NCBI RefSeq assembly: GCF_030814215.1
Contig: NZ_JAUSUT010000001.1
Coordinates: 5,208,001-5,272,000 of the forward strand
Length of the DNA: 64,000 nucleotides
Reading direction: 5' to 3'
Source: Amycolatopsis thermophila
GTDB taxonomy: Bacteria > Actinomycetota > Actinomycetes > Mycobacteriales > Pseudonocardiaceae
Shown here: positions 17,000-25,930 of the stretch, piece after piece
Numbering within the stretch: the stretch's first letter is position 1
Layout: every line of letters starts with the position of its first letter
Program-made: the position numbers and the translations under genes
The notes under the pieces: generated by a model
What the model was told of the DNA's origin: nothing
The model's input: only the letters and a program-made list of their open reading frames with translations
Databases searched by the model: none

Positions 17000-17015
17000 C
17001 GTACCGATCGGTCCA
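17000..17015. promoter_or_regulatory. TetR-type operator copy (TetR autoregulation)
   Basis: CGTACCGATCGGTCCA matches the TGTACCGATCGGTACA palindrome at 14 of 16 positions. It lies 33 bp upstream of the TetR start at 16967. Confidence 0.6.
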
Positions 17016-17123
17016 GCAAACGCAACGCCACACAGAACCGCCACTCGCTGTGCCCTGGATCACTCAAGGGGGTGAAGCCTTCGCTCAACCCCACCCGAAA
17101 CCATTGACGAACCGGCACCTCCG

Positions 17124-17164
17124 TGTACCGTTCGGTCCGACGTCGGTACTGACCGATCGATACA
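17124..17164. promoter_or_regulatory. Two TetR-type operators in front of the ABC operon
   Basis: TGTACCGTTCGGTCCG (17124-17139) and CTGACCGATCGATACA (17149-17164) are two copies 25 bp apart, ending 24 bp before the permease ATG at 17188. Paired operators at the start of the largest operon suggest tight repression. The sites sit between the divergent TetR gene and its likely target. Confidence 0.65.
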
Positions 17165-17187
17165 GGCCATCGGACAACGGAGTGACG

Positions 17188-18186
17188 ATGAGCGGAACCC
17201 TTCTGCGGCGGCGATCCACCGGGCGCGCGGGCATCTCCCAGGAACAGATCGTCGGGGTGGTGGTCGTCGCGCTGTTCGTGGTGTTCGGCCTGACCCTCGA
17301 CGGCTTCCTCCACTTGGACAACCTCGTCAACCTGGTGCGCAGCGTGTCCTCGCTGGGCATCTTCGGCGTCGCGATGGCCGTCGTGGTGATCGCCCGTGGC
17401 ATGGACCTGTCGCTGATCGCCTCGATGGGCGTGTCCACCGCGGTCGCGATCCAGCTGATGCGCAGCGAGGTGAGCACGCCCGTGGCCCTCGTCGCGGGCC
17501 TGGGCATCGTGCTCGTGATGGGACTGCTCAACGGGTTCCTGATCGCCTTCGCCGAGATCCCCGCGCTGTTCGCGACGCTGGCCTCCGGCCTGCTCGTCTA
17601 CGGCCTGGCCCGCACCACCGTCCTCGACGGACTGATCGCCGAACTGCCCGGCGACCGGCACTTCGTCCTCGCGCTCGGGCAGGGGACCCTGTTCGGCGTC
17701 CCGGTCCCCATCCTCGTGTTCGTGGTGACCGCGGTGCTCGCCCAGGTCATGCTGTCGCGCACGAAGGCGGGCCGGTTCATCTACGCGCACGGGGACAACG
17801 CGGGAGCCGCGGCGCTGTCCGGCATCGCCGTCCGCCCGCTCACCGTCTTCGAGTACATGGCGAGCGCGGCGATCGGGTTCGTCGGCGGGCTCGTGGTCGC
17901 CGGATCGGTGGGCGGGCTCAACACCCAGGTGATCGACAGCTCGCTGATCTACGACGTGCTGCTGGTCGTGGTCGTCGGCGGCATCAGCCTGGTCGGCGGC
18001 CGGGGCAGCGTGCTCAGCGTCGTCGTCGGCACCGCGCTGATCGGCGTGATGCTCAACGGCATGACGATCCTGAACATGAACACCCACGAGCAGGACATCG
18101 TCAAGGGTCTGATCCTGCTGGCGGCGCTCGTGCTGGACAACCGGCTGCACCCGCGCGACGAGGAGACCGTCCGCCAGGGCGACTGA
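17188..18186 (+). CDS. Sugar-type ABC importer permease (RbsC family)
   Basis: A 332-residue membrane protein with about nine to ten hydrophobic segments. The cytoplasmic loop near VVVIARGMDLSLIASMGVST and the conserved LLVVVVGGISLVGGRGSVLS are hallmarks of RbsC/XylH-like permeases. It starts a five-gene operon: permease, binding protein, permease-lactonase fusion, lactonase-like protein, ATPase. With only one ATPase gene, this permease and the fused one probably form a heterodimeric channel. Substrate class is carbohydrate-like by family, but the neighbouring CoA genes suggest something else. Confidence 0.9.
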   Translation: MSGTLLRRRSTGRAGISQEQIVGVVVVALFVVFGLTLDGFLHLDNLVNLVRSVSSLGIFGVAMAVVVIARGMDLSLIASMGVSTAVAIQLMRSEVSTPVALVAGLGIVLVMGLLNGFLIAFAEIPALFATLASGLLVYGLARTTVLDGLIAELPGDRHFVLALGQGTLFGVPVPILVFVVTAVLAQVMLSRTKAGRFIYAHGDNAGAAALSGIAVRPLTVFEYMASAAIGFVGGLVVAGSVGGLNTQVIDSSLIYDVLLVVVVGGISLVGGRGSVLSVVVGTALIGVMLNGMTILNMNTHEQDIVKGLILLAALVLDNRLHPRDEETVRQGD

Positions 18187-18232
18187 CACCGCACATCCCC
18201 CGAATTTCCACAAAGGACAAGGAGGTCCTGGA

Positions 18233-19309
18233 ATGCGTAACGCCAAGACGCGGGCGCTGCGGATCGGCGCGCTCGCCGCGGCCGCCGCGCTGGCCGCGAG
18301 TGCCTGCTCGACGGGCAGCAGCGCGAACACCACCGCCGCGGGCTCGAACCAGATCCCGCCCACCGCGTCCGCGGGCGAGCTGCGCGACCACGCGCTGAAC
18401 AGCCTGCAGGGCAAGACGGCCGCGTTCGTGCCGGTCGGCATGGGCACCCCGCTGATGGAGGAGTGGAACCGCCAGCTGGAGCGCGGCTTCGAGGCCGCCG
18501 GCATGCACTACGTGCTGCGCGATCCCAACTGGGACACCGCCAAGCAGGCCGAAGCGGTGCAGTCGCTGATCAACGAGAAACCGGCCGTGCTGGTGGTGCA
18601 CAACTTCGACGTCCAGATCCTGGCCAAGCTCATCCAGCAGGCGCAGCAGGCGGGGATCTACGTCATCCAGATCAACATGGTCTCCAACTACAAGTCCGAC
18701 GCGTTCGTCGGTGCCGACACCATCGACCTCGGCCGTCGCATCGCGACCGACATCGTTGGCCAGTGCGGGGCGAACACGCCCACCTCGCACGAAGTGCAGA
18801 TCGTCCAGGGCGACGCGACCTCCGGCTTCACCCTCGACGTCATGGCCGGCGCGAAGCAGATCTTCGACCAGCACCCGGAGATCAAGGTCGTGTCCACCCA
18901 GGCGGCGAACTGGGACCGCACCAAGGCCCACGACATCACCGCGACCGTGATCCAGCAGCACCCGAACCTGTGCGCCAGCTGGGGATTCTGGGACCAGATG
19001 CAGTACGGCGCGGCGACCGCGATCAAGGAGGCCGGCAAGCTCGGCCAGGTCAAGGTGTTCACCTCCGACCACAGCAACATCGCCTGCGAAGGCGTGCGCG
19101 ACGGGATGTTCTTCGAGTCCTACGGCTACTCCGTGCCCACGCAGGGCACCGACATCGTCGCCATCGCCAAGTACCTGATCCAGTCCGGTCAGGCGCCGGG
19201 CACCGCCCGCATCGCCGACTACACGCCGCTGGTCAAGATCGACAAGAGCAACTGGAACCAGCCCAACACGTGTTACGACGGCAAGAACGACGGTCTCACC
19301 GTCCGCTGA
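18233..19309 (+). CDS. ABC importer substrate-binding lipoprotein
   Basis: A 358-residue protein with a lipoprotein signal: a charged start (MRNAKTRALR), a hydrophobic stretch and a lipobox ending LAASAC, with lipidation expected near Cys25. The mature part is a periplasmic-binding-protein type I fold (sugar-binding family), with GKTAAFVPVGMGTPLMEEWN at the first strand and QIVQGDATSGFTLDVMAGAK in the middle. It would capture the solute outside the membrane for the two permeases. AAGGAGG precedes the ATG. Aromatic residues are frequent, but the ligand is not deducible. Confidence 0.9.
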   Translation: MRNAKTRALRIGALAAAAALAASACSTGSSANTTAAGSNQIPPTASAGELRDHALNSLQGKTAAFVPVGMGTPLMEEWNRQLERGFEAAGMHYVLRDPNWDTAKQAEAVQSLINEKPAVLVVHNFDVQILAKLIQQAQQAGIYVIQINMVSNYKSDAFVGADTIDLGRRIATDIVGQCGANTPTSHEVQIVQGDATSGFTLDVMAGAKQIFDQHPEIKVVSTQAANWDRTKAHDITATVIQQHPNLCASWGFWDQMQYGAATAIKEAGKLGQVKVFTSDHSNIACEGVRDGMFFESYGYSVPTQGTDIVAIAKYLIQSGQAPGTARIADYTPLVKIDKSNWNQPNTCYDGKNDGLTVR

Positions 19310-19337
19310 TCCCACCGGCTCCTAACGAGGGAGAACC

Positions 19338-21539
19338 ATGACGGCCACTGCGGACGTGCGGCCCGCGCCCCCGCGGCGCCGCCCACCCGAACGCAACGTC
19401 GGCGAGCGCGAGACCGTGCGCGACCGGCTGCGGCACCTTCGCCACCGCGCCTCGCCGCAGCAGTTCTTCGCGGAACTGTTCGAGAAGCGGTGGATGGAGC
19501 CCGCCATCCCGCTGGCGATCCTGGTCGCGGTGATCGTGTTCTTCTCGATCGCCGCGCCCGGGTTCGCCGGCCCGGCCAACCTGCTGTCCACCGCGGCCGA
19601 GCTCGCGGAGATCTCACTGCTGTGCCTGGGCATGGCGGTCGTGATGATCTCCGGTGGCATCGACCTGTCCGTCGGCTCGATGTTCGGCCTGTGCAACATG
19701 ATCGCGATCCTGCTGATCACGGTGGCCGGGGTGCCGGTCGTGCCGGCGATCCTGCTGACGCTGGTCGCCGGGGCGGTGCTCGGCGCCACCAACGGCGTGA
19801 TCGTGGCCTACCTCAAGGCGCGGCCGTTCCTCACCACCCTGGTCACCCTGATCATCTTCCGCGGCGTGCTGAACCTGCTGGACCTGCACTACTCGGCGAA
19901 GACGGCGACCGCGTTCGTCGTCGACCCGGTGTGGGACTGGTTCGGCACGGGCAAGGTCGCCGGGCTGCCGTTCAGCTTCGTCACCCTGCTCGTGGTGCTG
20001 GTCGCCGGTCACGTCGTGCTGAGCCGGTCGCGCCTGGGCTGGCACATCACCGCGGTCGGCGCGAGCCGGCGGGCCGCCCGGCACGCGGGCATCCGGGTGG
20101 AACGCGTGCTGCTGATCAGCTACGTCTTCGCCGGTGCGCTGTGCGCCCTGGCGGGCGTCTTCTACGCGGCACGGCTGAGCAGCGCCAGCGCCCGCGTCGG
20201 CGAGGGGCTCGAGCTGAACGTGCTCACCGCGGTCATCCTCGGCGGCATCAGCCTCTCCGGCGGCAAGGGCACCGTCTGGCGGGCGTTCATCGGTGCGGCC
20301 ACCATCAGCCTGCTGGGCAAGGGGCTGCTGCTCATGGACGTGGGCGGCGAGGTCCTGCAGACCGTGCTCGCGGTCGTGCTGATCGTCGCGGTCGGCCTGG
20401 ACACCAAGTGGGGCAAGAACCGCGGCAAGGCCATTCAGAAGACCTACGTCAACCCCACCCTGCTGGAGTACGGTCCGCTGCCCGACGTGCGGCCCGGTTC
20501 GGGCAGCCCGTACGAGATCAACGACCGGCTGCGCGACGCCGAAGCCATCGGGCTCGGCGAGGTCGAGGGCCCCGAGGACGTGATCGTGGATTCCCGGGGC
20601 CGGGTCTACTGCGGCACCCGGCAGGGCTGGATCCTGCGCTTCTCCGGACCCGGCTTCAGCGAGCGGGAGGTCTTCGCGCGCATCGGCGGTCACCCGCTCG
20701 GGATGGCCTTCGACGCCGAGGAGAACCTCATCGTGTGCGTCGGCGGCATGGGCCTGTACGCGGTGTCGCCGGACGGCAAGCACCGCAAGCTGTCCGACGA
20801 GACCAACCGCACCTGGACCCGCCTGCGCGACGACTCGCGGCTGCGCATGGCCGACGACCTGGACATCACGCCCGACGGCAAGATCTGGTTCAGCGAGGCC
20901 ACCACCCGCTTCGACATGGCCGACTGGATCCTCGACGGCGTCGAGGGCCGCCCCAACGGGCGCCTGGTCTGCTACGACCCGGCCACCGGCAAGACCCGCA
21001 CGGTGATCCGCGACCTGGTGTTCCCCAACGGGATCTGCAGCTGCCACGACGGCGAGTCGCTGCTGATCGCGCAGACCTGGCTGTGCCGCATCCTGCGCTA
21101 CTGGCACAGCGGGCCGAACCGGGGCAGGCTCGAGATCTTCATGGACAACTTCCCCGGCTACCTGGACAACATCAACCGCGCCTCGGACGGCACGTACTGG
21201 GTGGCGATCAACGGGATGCGCTCACCCGCCTACGACCTCGCGATGCGCATGCCGACCTTCCGCCGCCGCATGATGAAACGCATCCCGCGCGACGAATGGC
21301 TCTACCCGAGCATGAACCACGGGTGCGTGGTGAAGGTGTCCGAGGACGGCGAGGTCCTGGAGACCTACTGGGATCCGGGCGGGGAGAAGCACTCCACGAT
21401 CACGTCGATGCGCGAGCACGACGGCTGGCTCTACATCGGCGGACTGGAGAACAACCGGATCGGGCGCATCCGGCTCCGCGCCGGGCAGCCCGACGCCGCC
21501 ACCACCGGACGGGCGGGCCGTCCCGCCACCGTCGGCTGA
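19338..21539 (+). CDS. ABC permease fused to SMP-30/strictosidine-synthase-like lactonase domain
   Basis: A 733-residue two-part protein in one uninterrupted frame. Residues about 50-375 form an RbsC-type permease (VVMISGGIDLSVGSMFGL; LGGISLSGGKGTVWRAF). After a short linker, residues about 385-715 form a six-bladed beta-propeller of the SMP-30/strictosidine-synthase/APMAP type, with GEVEGPEDVIVDSRG, GRLVCYDPATGKTRTVI, LVFPNGICSC and DNINRASDGTYWVAI. Candidate metal ligands Glu, Asn and Asp are retained. If it hydrolyses a lactone or ester, the import channel carries its own processing enzyme on the cytoplasmic side. Gene spacing is 28 bp upstream and 9 bp downstream. Confidence 0.9.
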   Translation: MTATADVRPAPPRRRPPERNVGERETVRDRLRHLRHRASPQQFFAELFEKRWMEPAIPLAILVAVIVFFSIAAPGFAGPANLLSTAAELAEISLLCLGMAVVMISGGIDLSVGSMFGLCNMIAILLITVAGVPVVPAILLTLVAGAVLGATNGVIVAYLKARPFLTTLVTLIIFRGVLNLLDLHYSAKTATAFVVDPVWDWFGTGKVAGLPFSFVTLLVVLVAGHVVLSRSRLGWHITAVGASRRAARHAGIRVERVLLISYVFAGALCALAGVFYAARLSSASARVGEGLELNVLTAVILGGISLSGGKGTVWRAFIGAATISLLGKGLLLMDVGGEVLQTVLAVVLIVAVGLDTKWGKNRGKAIQKTYVNPTLLEYGPLPDVRPGSGSPYEINDRLRDAEAIGLGEVEGPEDVIVDSRGRVYCGTRQGWILRFSGPGFSEREVFARIGGHPLGMAFDAEENLIVCVGGMGLYAVSPDGKHRKLSDETNRTWTRLRDDSRLRMADDLDITPDGKIWFSEATTRFDMADWILDGVEGRPNGRLVCYDPATGKTRTVIRDLVFPNGICSCHDGESLLIAQTWLCRILRYWHSGPNRGRLEIFMDNFPGYLDNINRASDGTYWVAINGMRSPAYDLAMRMPTFRRRMMKRIPRDEWLYPSMNHGCVVKVSEDGEVLETYWDPGGEKHSTITSMREHDGWLYIGGLENNRIGRIRLRAGQPDAATTGRAGRPATVG

Positions 21540-21548
21540 GGAGGACCG

Positions 21549-22661
21549 ATGCCCCGAGTCGAAGCGTGGGAACTGGTCAAGGAGTTCCTGTTCCCCGGCC
21601 GCACCGGCCACCGCGCCATCCCGCCGCTGGACGGCGGCCTCACCCCGAACGACGCGCTCGACGCCGTCGGCACCGCGATCGGCGGGCTGGCCGAACCGGA
21701 GGACGCCTGCCTGGACGAGCAGGGTGATCTGTACGTGAGCACCGGCCGGCGGGTCCTGCGGCTGTCCGGTCCGGACTTCACGAGGTCGGAGGTGGCCGCG
21801 ACCCTGTCCGGTCCGGCGGGCGCCCTCGCACCCGCGCCCGGCGGCGGCCTGCTGGTGTGCGTGGCGGGAACCGGCCTGGTGCGCGTGTGCCCGGACGGGA
21901 CCACGGAACTGGTGACTGGGGCCGACGAGACCGGCACCCCGATCCACTGCCCGACCGACCTGGCGGTCGCCGCGGACGGCACGATCTACCTCACCGACGG
22001 GTCCACGCGGCACCACGGCCGCGACTGGATCCGCGACCTGATGGAGCAGAACGCCCGCGGCCGGCTGCTGCGCCACGACCCGGCGACGGGACGCACGAGC
22101 GTGCTCGCCGGCGGCCTGGCCTACGCCAGCGGGGTGTGCCTGACGCCCGCGCGGGACGCGCTCGTGGTCTGCGAGGCCTGGGCGCACCGGGTCCGGCTCC
22201 ACCCGCTCACCGGCGGCGCTCCGCGGCCGTGGCGGGAGAACCTGCCCGGCTACCCGGGGCGGATCAACCCGGGTGGCGGCGGCTACTGGCTGGCGGTGTT
22301 CGCGCTGCGCACCCAGCTGGTCGAGTTCGTGCTGACCCAGCGCGACTACGTCGAGGAGATGATGCGCACCATCGAGCCGGACTACTGGATCCGGCCGGCG
22401 CTGCGCGGCCTGGACTCCGGCCTGGAACCGTTGCAGGGCGGGCAGATCCGCAAGCTGGGCGTGATCAAGCCGTGGGCGCCGCCGCGCTCGTACGGGCTGG
22501 TCGCCCGGCTGGACGAGGAGGGTTACGTGGTCTCGAGCATGCACAGTCGCGGCGGTGGCCGGCGGCACGGGGTCACCTCCGCCCGGCAGTGCGGCGGCCG
22601 GCTGTTCGTCGCGGTGCACGGGGGCGACCAGGTGCTGGTGACCGACGCGGGGGAGGCGTGA
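21549..22661 (+). CDS. Stand-alone SMP-30/lactonase-like beta-propeller, active site altered
   Basis: A 370-residue relative of the fused propeller (LAEPEDACLDEQGDLYVSTG; ARGRLLRHDPATGRTSVLAG). Where the fused protein has FPNG it has YASG, and where that one has DNINRASDG it has GRINPGGGG. Two of the likely metal-binding residues are therefore missing, while the first glutamate stays. It may be a regulatory or structural partner, or use another site. It overlaps the ATPase gene by one base (TGATG), so the two are translationally coupled. No signal peptide is visible. Confidence 0.8.
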   Translation: MPRVEAWELVKEFLFPGRTGHRAIPPLDGGLTPNDALDAVGTAIGGLAEPEDACLDEQGDLYVSTGRRVLRLSGPDFTRSEVAATLSGPAGALAPAPGGGLLVCVAGTGLVRVCPDGTTELVTGADETGTPIHCPTDLAVAADGTIYLTDGSTRHHGRDWIRDLMEQNARGRLLRHDPATGRTSVLAGGLAYASGVCLTPARDALVVCEAWAHRVRLHPLTGGAPRPWRENLPGYPGRINPGGGGYWLAVFALRTQLVEFVLTQRDYVEEMMRTIEPDYWIRPALRGLDSGLEPLQGGQIRKLGVIKPWAPPRSYGLVARLDEEGYVVSSMHSRGGGRRHGVTSARQCGGRLFVAVHGGDQVLVTDAGEA

Positions 22662-24205
22662 TGAGCACGTCACTGGTGGACCAGCTGGACATCGACCCGG
22701 CCGCCGGGCGCACCCTGCTGGTCGAGATGTCGAAGGTGACCAAGACCTACCGCGGCGTGCACGCCATCCACGACGTCGACTTCGACCTGCGCGCCGGTGA
22801 GGTGCACGCGCTGGTGGGGGAGAACGGCGCGGGCAAGTCCACGCTGTGCAAGATCCTCGCCGGCGCGGTGCAGCACTCCAGCGGCGAGCTGCGGATCGCC
22901 GGCGAACCGGTGACCTTCCGCCGCCCGCACGACGCGCTCGACGCCGGCATCGCGATGGTGTACCAGGAGACGAGCCTGGTGCCGACGATGACGGCCGCGC
23001 AGAACATCGAGCTGGGCCACGAGAAGCCGCTGACGCGGTTCCGGTCGCTGAACATCGGGGCGCAGCAGCTGCTGCAGTCGATGAACTTCCACGTCGACCC
23101 GACGGCGTACGTGTCCACGCTGGGCGCGGCGAAGAAGCAGATGGTGGAGATCGCGCGGGCGCTGCGCTCCCGCGCCCGCATCGTCATCTTCGACGAGCCG
23201 ACGGCGAGCCTCACGCCCGAGGAGACCCTGCACCTGTTCAACGTCATCGAGGACCTGCGCAACGCGGGCCTGGGCATCATCTACGTCTCGCACGCGCTGG
23301 AGGAGTCGCTCAAGATCGCCGACCGCGTCACCGTCCTGCGCGACGGGGAACGGGTGGCGTGCCTGGACGCGAAGAAGACCGACCGGGACGAGATCGTCCG
23401 GCACATGGTGGGCCGCAGCCTCGCCGGGGTCGGCCGGGTGGAGTCCCGGCGGACCACGGACGTGCGGCGGCGGCGCGTGCTGGAGGTGGAGAACCTCATC
23501 CTGGGCAACGTCGTGAAGAACATGTCGTTCACCGCCTACGCCGGAGAGGTCCTCGGCATCGCCGGGCTCATCGGCAGCGGCCGCACCGAGACCGCGAAGA
23601 TCATCGCGGGCGCGCTCAAACGCAACCGCATCCACGGCGGGCGGGTCCTGCTCAACGGCAAACCGGTGCGCTACCGGGTGCCCAAGCAGGCGATCGACGA
23701 CGGGATCGTCTACATCACCGAGGACCGCAAACTCGACGGCTTCTTCGAGACGATGACCATCGCCGAGAACCTCTACCTCGGCCTCCTCGCCTCCCGCAAG
23801 GGCCGCCGCCAGTGGTGGCTGTCCGCGGCGCGGCGGAAGCGCCTGGCGAAGGAGTGGGGCGACCGCCTGCGGATCAAGGCGATCAACGCCGACGCCAAGA
23901 TCGTCGAGCTCTCCGGCGGCAACCAGCAGAAGGTGGTGGTCGGCAAGTCGCTGGTGGCCGACCCCGAGGTGGTCATCTTCGACGAGCCGACCCGCGGCGT
24001 CGACGTCGGCGCGATCGAGGAGATCCACCAGCTGGTGCGGCAGCTGGCCGACGAGGGCAAGGCCGTCATCGTCATCTCCTCCTACCTGCCGGAGATCCTC
24101 GCGGTGTCCGACCGGATCCTGGTCACCCGGTTCGGCCGGACCGTCGCGGAGTTCAGCCGCGAGGAGGCCACCCAGGAGAAGATCATGTACGCCGCCATCT
24201 TCTGA
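22661..24205 (+). CDS. Sugar-type ABC importer ATPase (RbsA/XylG family, two domains)
   Basis: A 514-residue double ATPase. The first nucleotide-binding domain has GENGAGKS (Walker A), MVYQETSLVP (Q-loop), and IVIFDEPTASL (Walker B). The second has the usual degenerate GLIGSGRTE, then VELSGGNQQK (signature) and VVIFDEPTRGVDVG. This is the standard layout of class 2 carbohydrate importers, which need one such protein for both permease subunits. It is the last gene of the operon begun at 17188. It powers uptake through the permease and permease-lactonase pair. Confidence 0.93.
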   Translation: MSTSLVDQLDIDPAAGRTLLVEMSKVTKTYRGVHAIHDVDFDLRAGEVHALVGENGAGKSTLCKILAGAVQHSSGELRIAGEPVTFRRPHDALDAGIAMVYQETSLVPTMTAAQNIELGHEKPLTRFRSLNIGAQQLLQSMNFHVDPTAYVSTLGAAKKQMVEIARALRSRARIVIFDEPTASLTPEETLHLFNVIEDLRNAGLGIIYVSHALEESLKIADRVTVLRDGERVACLDAKKTDRDEIVRHMVGRSLAGVGRVESRRTTDVRRRRVLEVENLILGNVVKNMSFTAYAGEVLGIAGLIGSGRTETAKIIAGALKRNRIHGGRVLLNGKPVRYRVPKQAIDDGIVYITEDRKLDGFFETMTIAENLYLGLLASRKGRRQWWLSAARRKRLAKEWGDRLRIKAINADAKIVELSGGNQQKVVVGKSLVADPEVVIFDEPTRGVDVGAIEEIHQLVRQLADEGKAVIVISSYLPEILAVSDRILVTRFGRTVAEFSREEATQEKIMYAAIF

Positions 24206-24262
24206 TCGGGCCACGCCGGGCGCCGCCCTTGCTCCGGCCCGCCGCCTCCGGGCGATATCCTG

Positions 24263-24278
24263 CGGATCGTTCGGTACA
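24263..24278. promoter_or_regulatory. TetR-type operator copy (second TetR)
   Basis: CGGATCGTTCGGTACA matches 12 of 16 bases of the recurrent palindrome, with a good right half. It lies 28 bp upstream of the TetR start at 24307, so autoregulation is likely. Confidence 0.45.
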
Positions 24279-24306
24279 CGGGTCGGGAGTGAGGGCGGCG
24301 TCGGCG

Positions 24307-24885
24307 ATGACGGTCACGAGTTTCGAGGCGAACCGGGCGCGGGTGATCGGGATCGCGGCGGAGCTGTTCGCCCGCAACGGCTACCACGGCACCGGCATCG
24401 CCGAGCTCGGCCAGGCCGCCGGGCTCGGGCGGGGCGCGCTCTACCACTACATCGGCAGCAAGGAGGCCGTGCTCTACGCCATCAGCAAGGACCAGGTCGA
24501 CAAGATGAACAGCTACGCCGAGCAGCTGCTCGACGAGGGTCGCGAACCGCTGGACCTGCTGCGGCAGATGGCCCGCGGGCTGCTGCGCAACATCGCCGAC
24601 CACCGGTCCGAATGGGCGGTCTTCTTCCGCGAGTACACCGCGCTCACCGGTGAGCGCCGCGACCACGTCATCGCCGCCCGTGAGCGGTACGAGAGCTACT
24701 GGCGCCAGGCGCTGGACAACGGTGTGCGCGCCGGAGTGCTCAAGCAGACCCCCCGCCTGCTCGTGAAGGGCATCCTCGGCATGCTCAACTACACCTACCT
24801 GTGGTTCGAGCCCGACGGTGAGCTGACCCCCGACGAGGTGGCCGACATGTTCCTCGACGCGCTGATCGAGGGCATCCGGGCTTGA
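24307..24885 (+). CDS. TetR-family regulator, paralogue of the one at 16095
   Basis: A 192-residue repressor. The helix-turn-helix (ARNGYHGTGIAELGQAAG followed by LGRGALYHYIGSKEAVLY) is almost the same as in the TetR at 16095, and the ligand domains align along their length (EYTALTGERRDHVIAARERY against EMHALTGKRAKRLTALRDEY; ILGMLNYTYLWFEPDGELTP against VLGMFNWTHVWLDAARGPLT). It lacks the repetitive tail. The pair probably recognise the same operators but may respond to different inducers, for example the imported compound and a CoA intermediate. It separates the ABC operon from the SDR/thiolase block. Confidence 0.9.
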   Translation: MTVTSFEANRARVIGIAAELFARNGYHGTGIAELGQAAGLGRGALYHYIGSKEAVLYAISKDQVDKMNSYAEQLLDEGREPLDLLRQMARGLLRNIADHRSEWAVFFREYTALTGERRDHVIAARERYESYWRQALDNGVRAGVLKQTPRLLVKGILGMLNYTYLWFEPDGELTPDEVADMFLDALIEGIRA

Positions 24886-24917
24886 TCCCGGCGCGATCGG
24901 CCCGCGCAGTGTGACCG

Positions 24918-24933
24918 TGGACCGATCGGTACG
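24918..24933. promoter_or_regulatory. TetR-type operator copy (SDR 25059)
   Basis: TGGACCGATCGGTACG matches 14 of 16 bases of the recurrent palindrome, 126 bp upstream of the SDR start at 25059 and 33 bp after the TetR stop. The distance suggests an untranslated leader. Confidence 0.6.
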
Positions 24934-25058
24934 GAAATTCTTGTGCCGCCGTCATCCGCCCTGTTACAACGGGGCGGACCGGTGGCGCCCGCCCGTCGTT
25001 CTCCCGAACCTTTCCGCGGATGCCCGCCGCCGGCGATGCCCACGTGGGAGGAAAAGAC

Positions 25059-25817
25059 ATGCGAATCGACGAGTGCGCGGCCGTGGTCACCGGCGGCGCG
25101 TCCGGCCTCGGCCGGGCCACGGCGCTGCGGCTGGCGGAAAAGGGGGCGCGGGTGTTCGCGCTCGACCTGCCCGCCGCGGTGGCCGGAGCCGCCCCCGCCG
25201 ACGGGGTGACCTGCCTCGAGGCGGACGTCACCGACGCCGACCAGGTGCGGGCGGCGGTGGCGCGGGCCGCGGACGGCGGCGCGCCGCTGCGGATCGTGGT
25301 GAACTGCGCGGGCATCGCCCCGTCGGCCCGGATCCTGTCCCGCGCGGGCGTGCACGAGCCGGCCGTCTTCCGCAAGGTGCTCGACATCAACCTGACCGGC
25401 ACCTTCACGGTGATGACGCTCGCCGCGGAGGCGATCGCCGCGACCGAGCCGCTGGCCGACGGTGCGCGCGGGGTGGTGGTCAACACCGCCTCGGCCGCCG
25501 CGTTCGACGGCCAGATCGGGCAGGCGGCCTACGCCGCGTCCAAGGGTGGCGTCGCCGCGCTGACGTTGCCGGCGGCGCGTGACCTCGCCTCGTCCGGCAT
25601 CCGCGTGATGACCATCGCGCCGGGCATCATCGACACGCCGATGATGGCCACCGTCGCCGAGGAGTACCGGGCCGGGCTCGCCGCCGGTGTCCCGTTCCCG
25701 CGGCGCTTCGGGCGTCCCGAGGAGTACGCCGAGCTGGTCGCCGGCATCGTCGAGCACGACTACCTCAACGGCGAGGTCATCCGGATGGACGGCGCGATCC
25801 GGATGGCACCGCGCTAG
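25059..25817 (+). CDS. Short-chain dehydrogenase, 3-hydroxyacyl-CoA dehydrogenase type II-like
   Basis: A 252-residue SDR with VVTGGASGLGRATALRLAEKG for cofactor binding, NCAG, the catalytic Ser region NTASAAAFDGQIGQ and YAASKGG. The long inserted section before the active site and the end NGEVIRMDGAIRMAPR resemble HSD17B10-like 3-hydroxyacyl-CoA dehydrogenases, which oxidise 3-hydroxyacyl-CoA with NAD. Such a step fits between the crotonase and thiolase of this region. GGAGGAAAAGAC precedes the ATG. It has its own operator copy upstream. Confidence 0.88.
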   Translation: MRIDECAAVVTGGASGLGRATALRLAEKGARVFALDLPAAVAGAAPADGVTCLEADVTDADQVRAAVARAADGGAPLRIVVNCAGIAPSARILSRAGVHEPAVFRKVLDINLTGTFTVMTLAAEAIAATEPLADGARGVVVNTASAAAFDGQIGQAAYAASKGGVAALTLPAARDLASSGIRVMTIAPGIIDTPMMATVAEEYRAGLAAGVPFPRRFGRPEEYAELVAGIVEHDYLNGEVIRMDGAIRMAPR

Positions 25818-25864
25818 GGGTCCGCGCTCGCGCGATCGTCCGTGCACCGGTCAGCGGAAATACT

Positions 25865-25880
25865 TGTACCGACCGGTCCA
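25865..25880. promoter_or_regulatory. TetR-type operator copy (SDR-thiolase operon)
   Basis: TGTACCGACCGGTCCA matches 14 of 16 bases of the recurrent palindrome, 50 bp upstream of the GTG start at 25931. Confidence 0.6.
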
Positions 25881-25930
25881 TACAGGTATTGTTCGGGAAG
25901 AGAGTCCAGCGTCGGACACCGGGAGGAAAC

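Noticed and set aside
22661-24205. Degenerate signature motif in the first ATPase domain as a sign of decay
   Set aside because: RbsA/XylG-type proteins usually have non-canonical first signature and second Walker A motifs, so this is normal.
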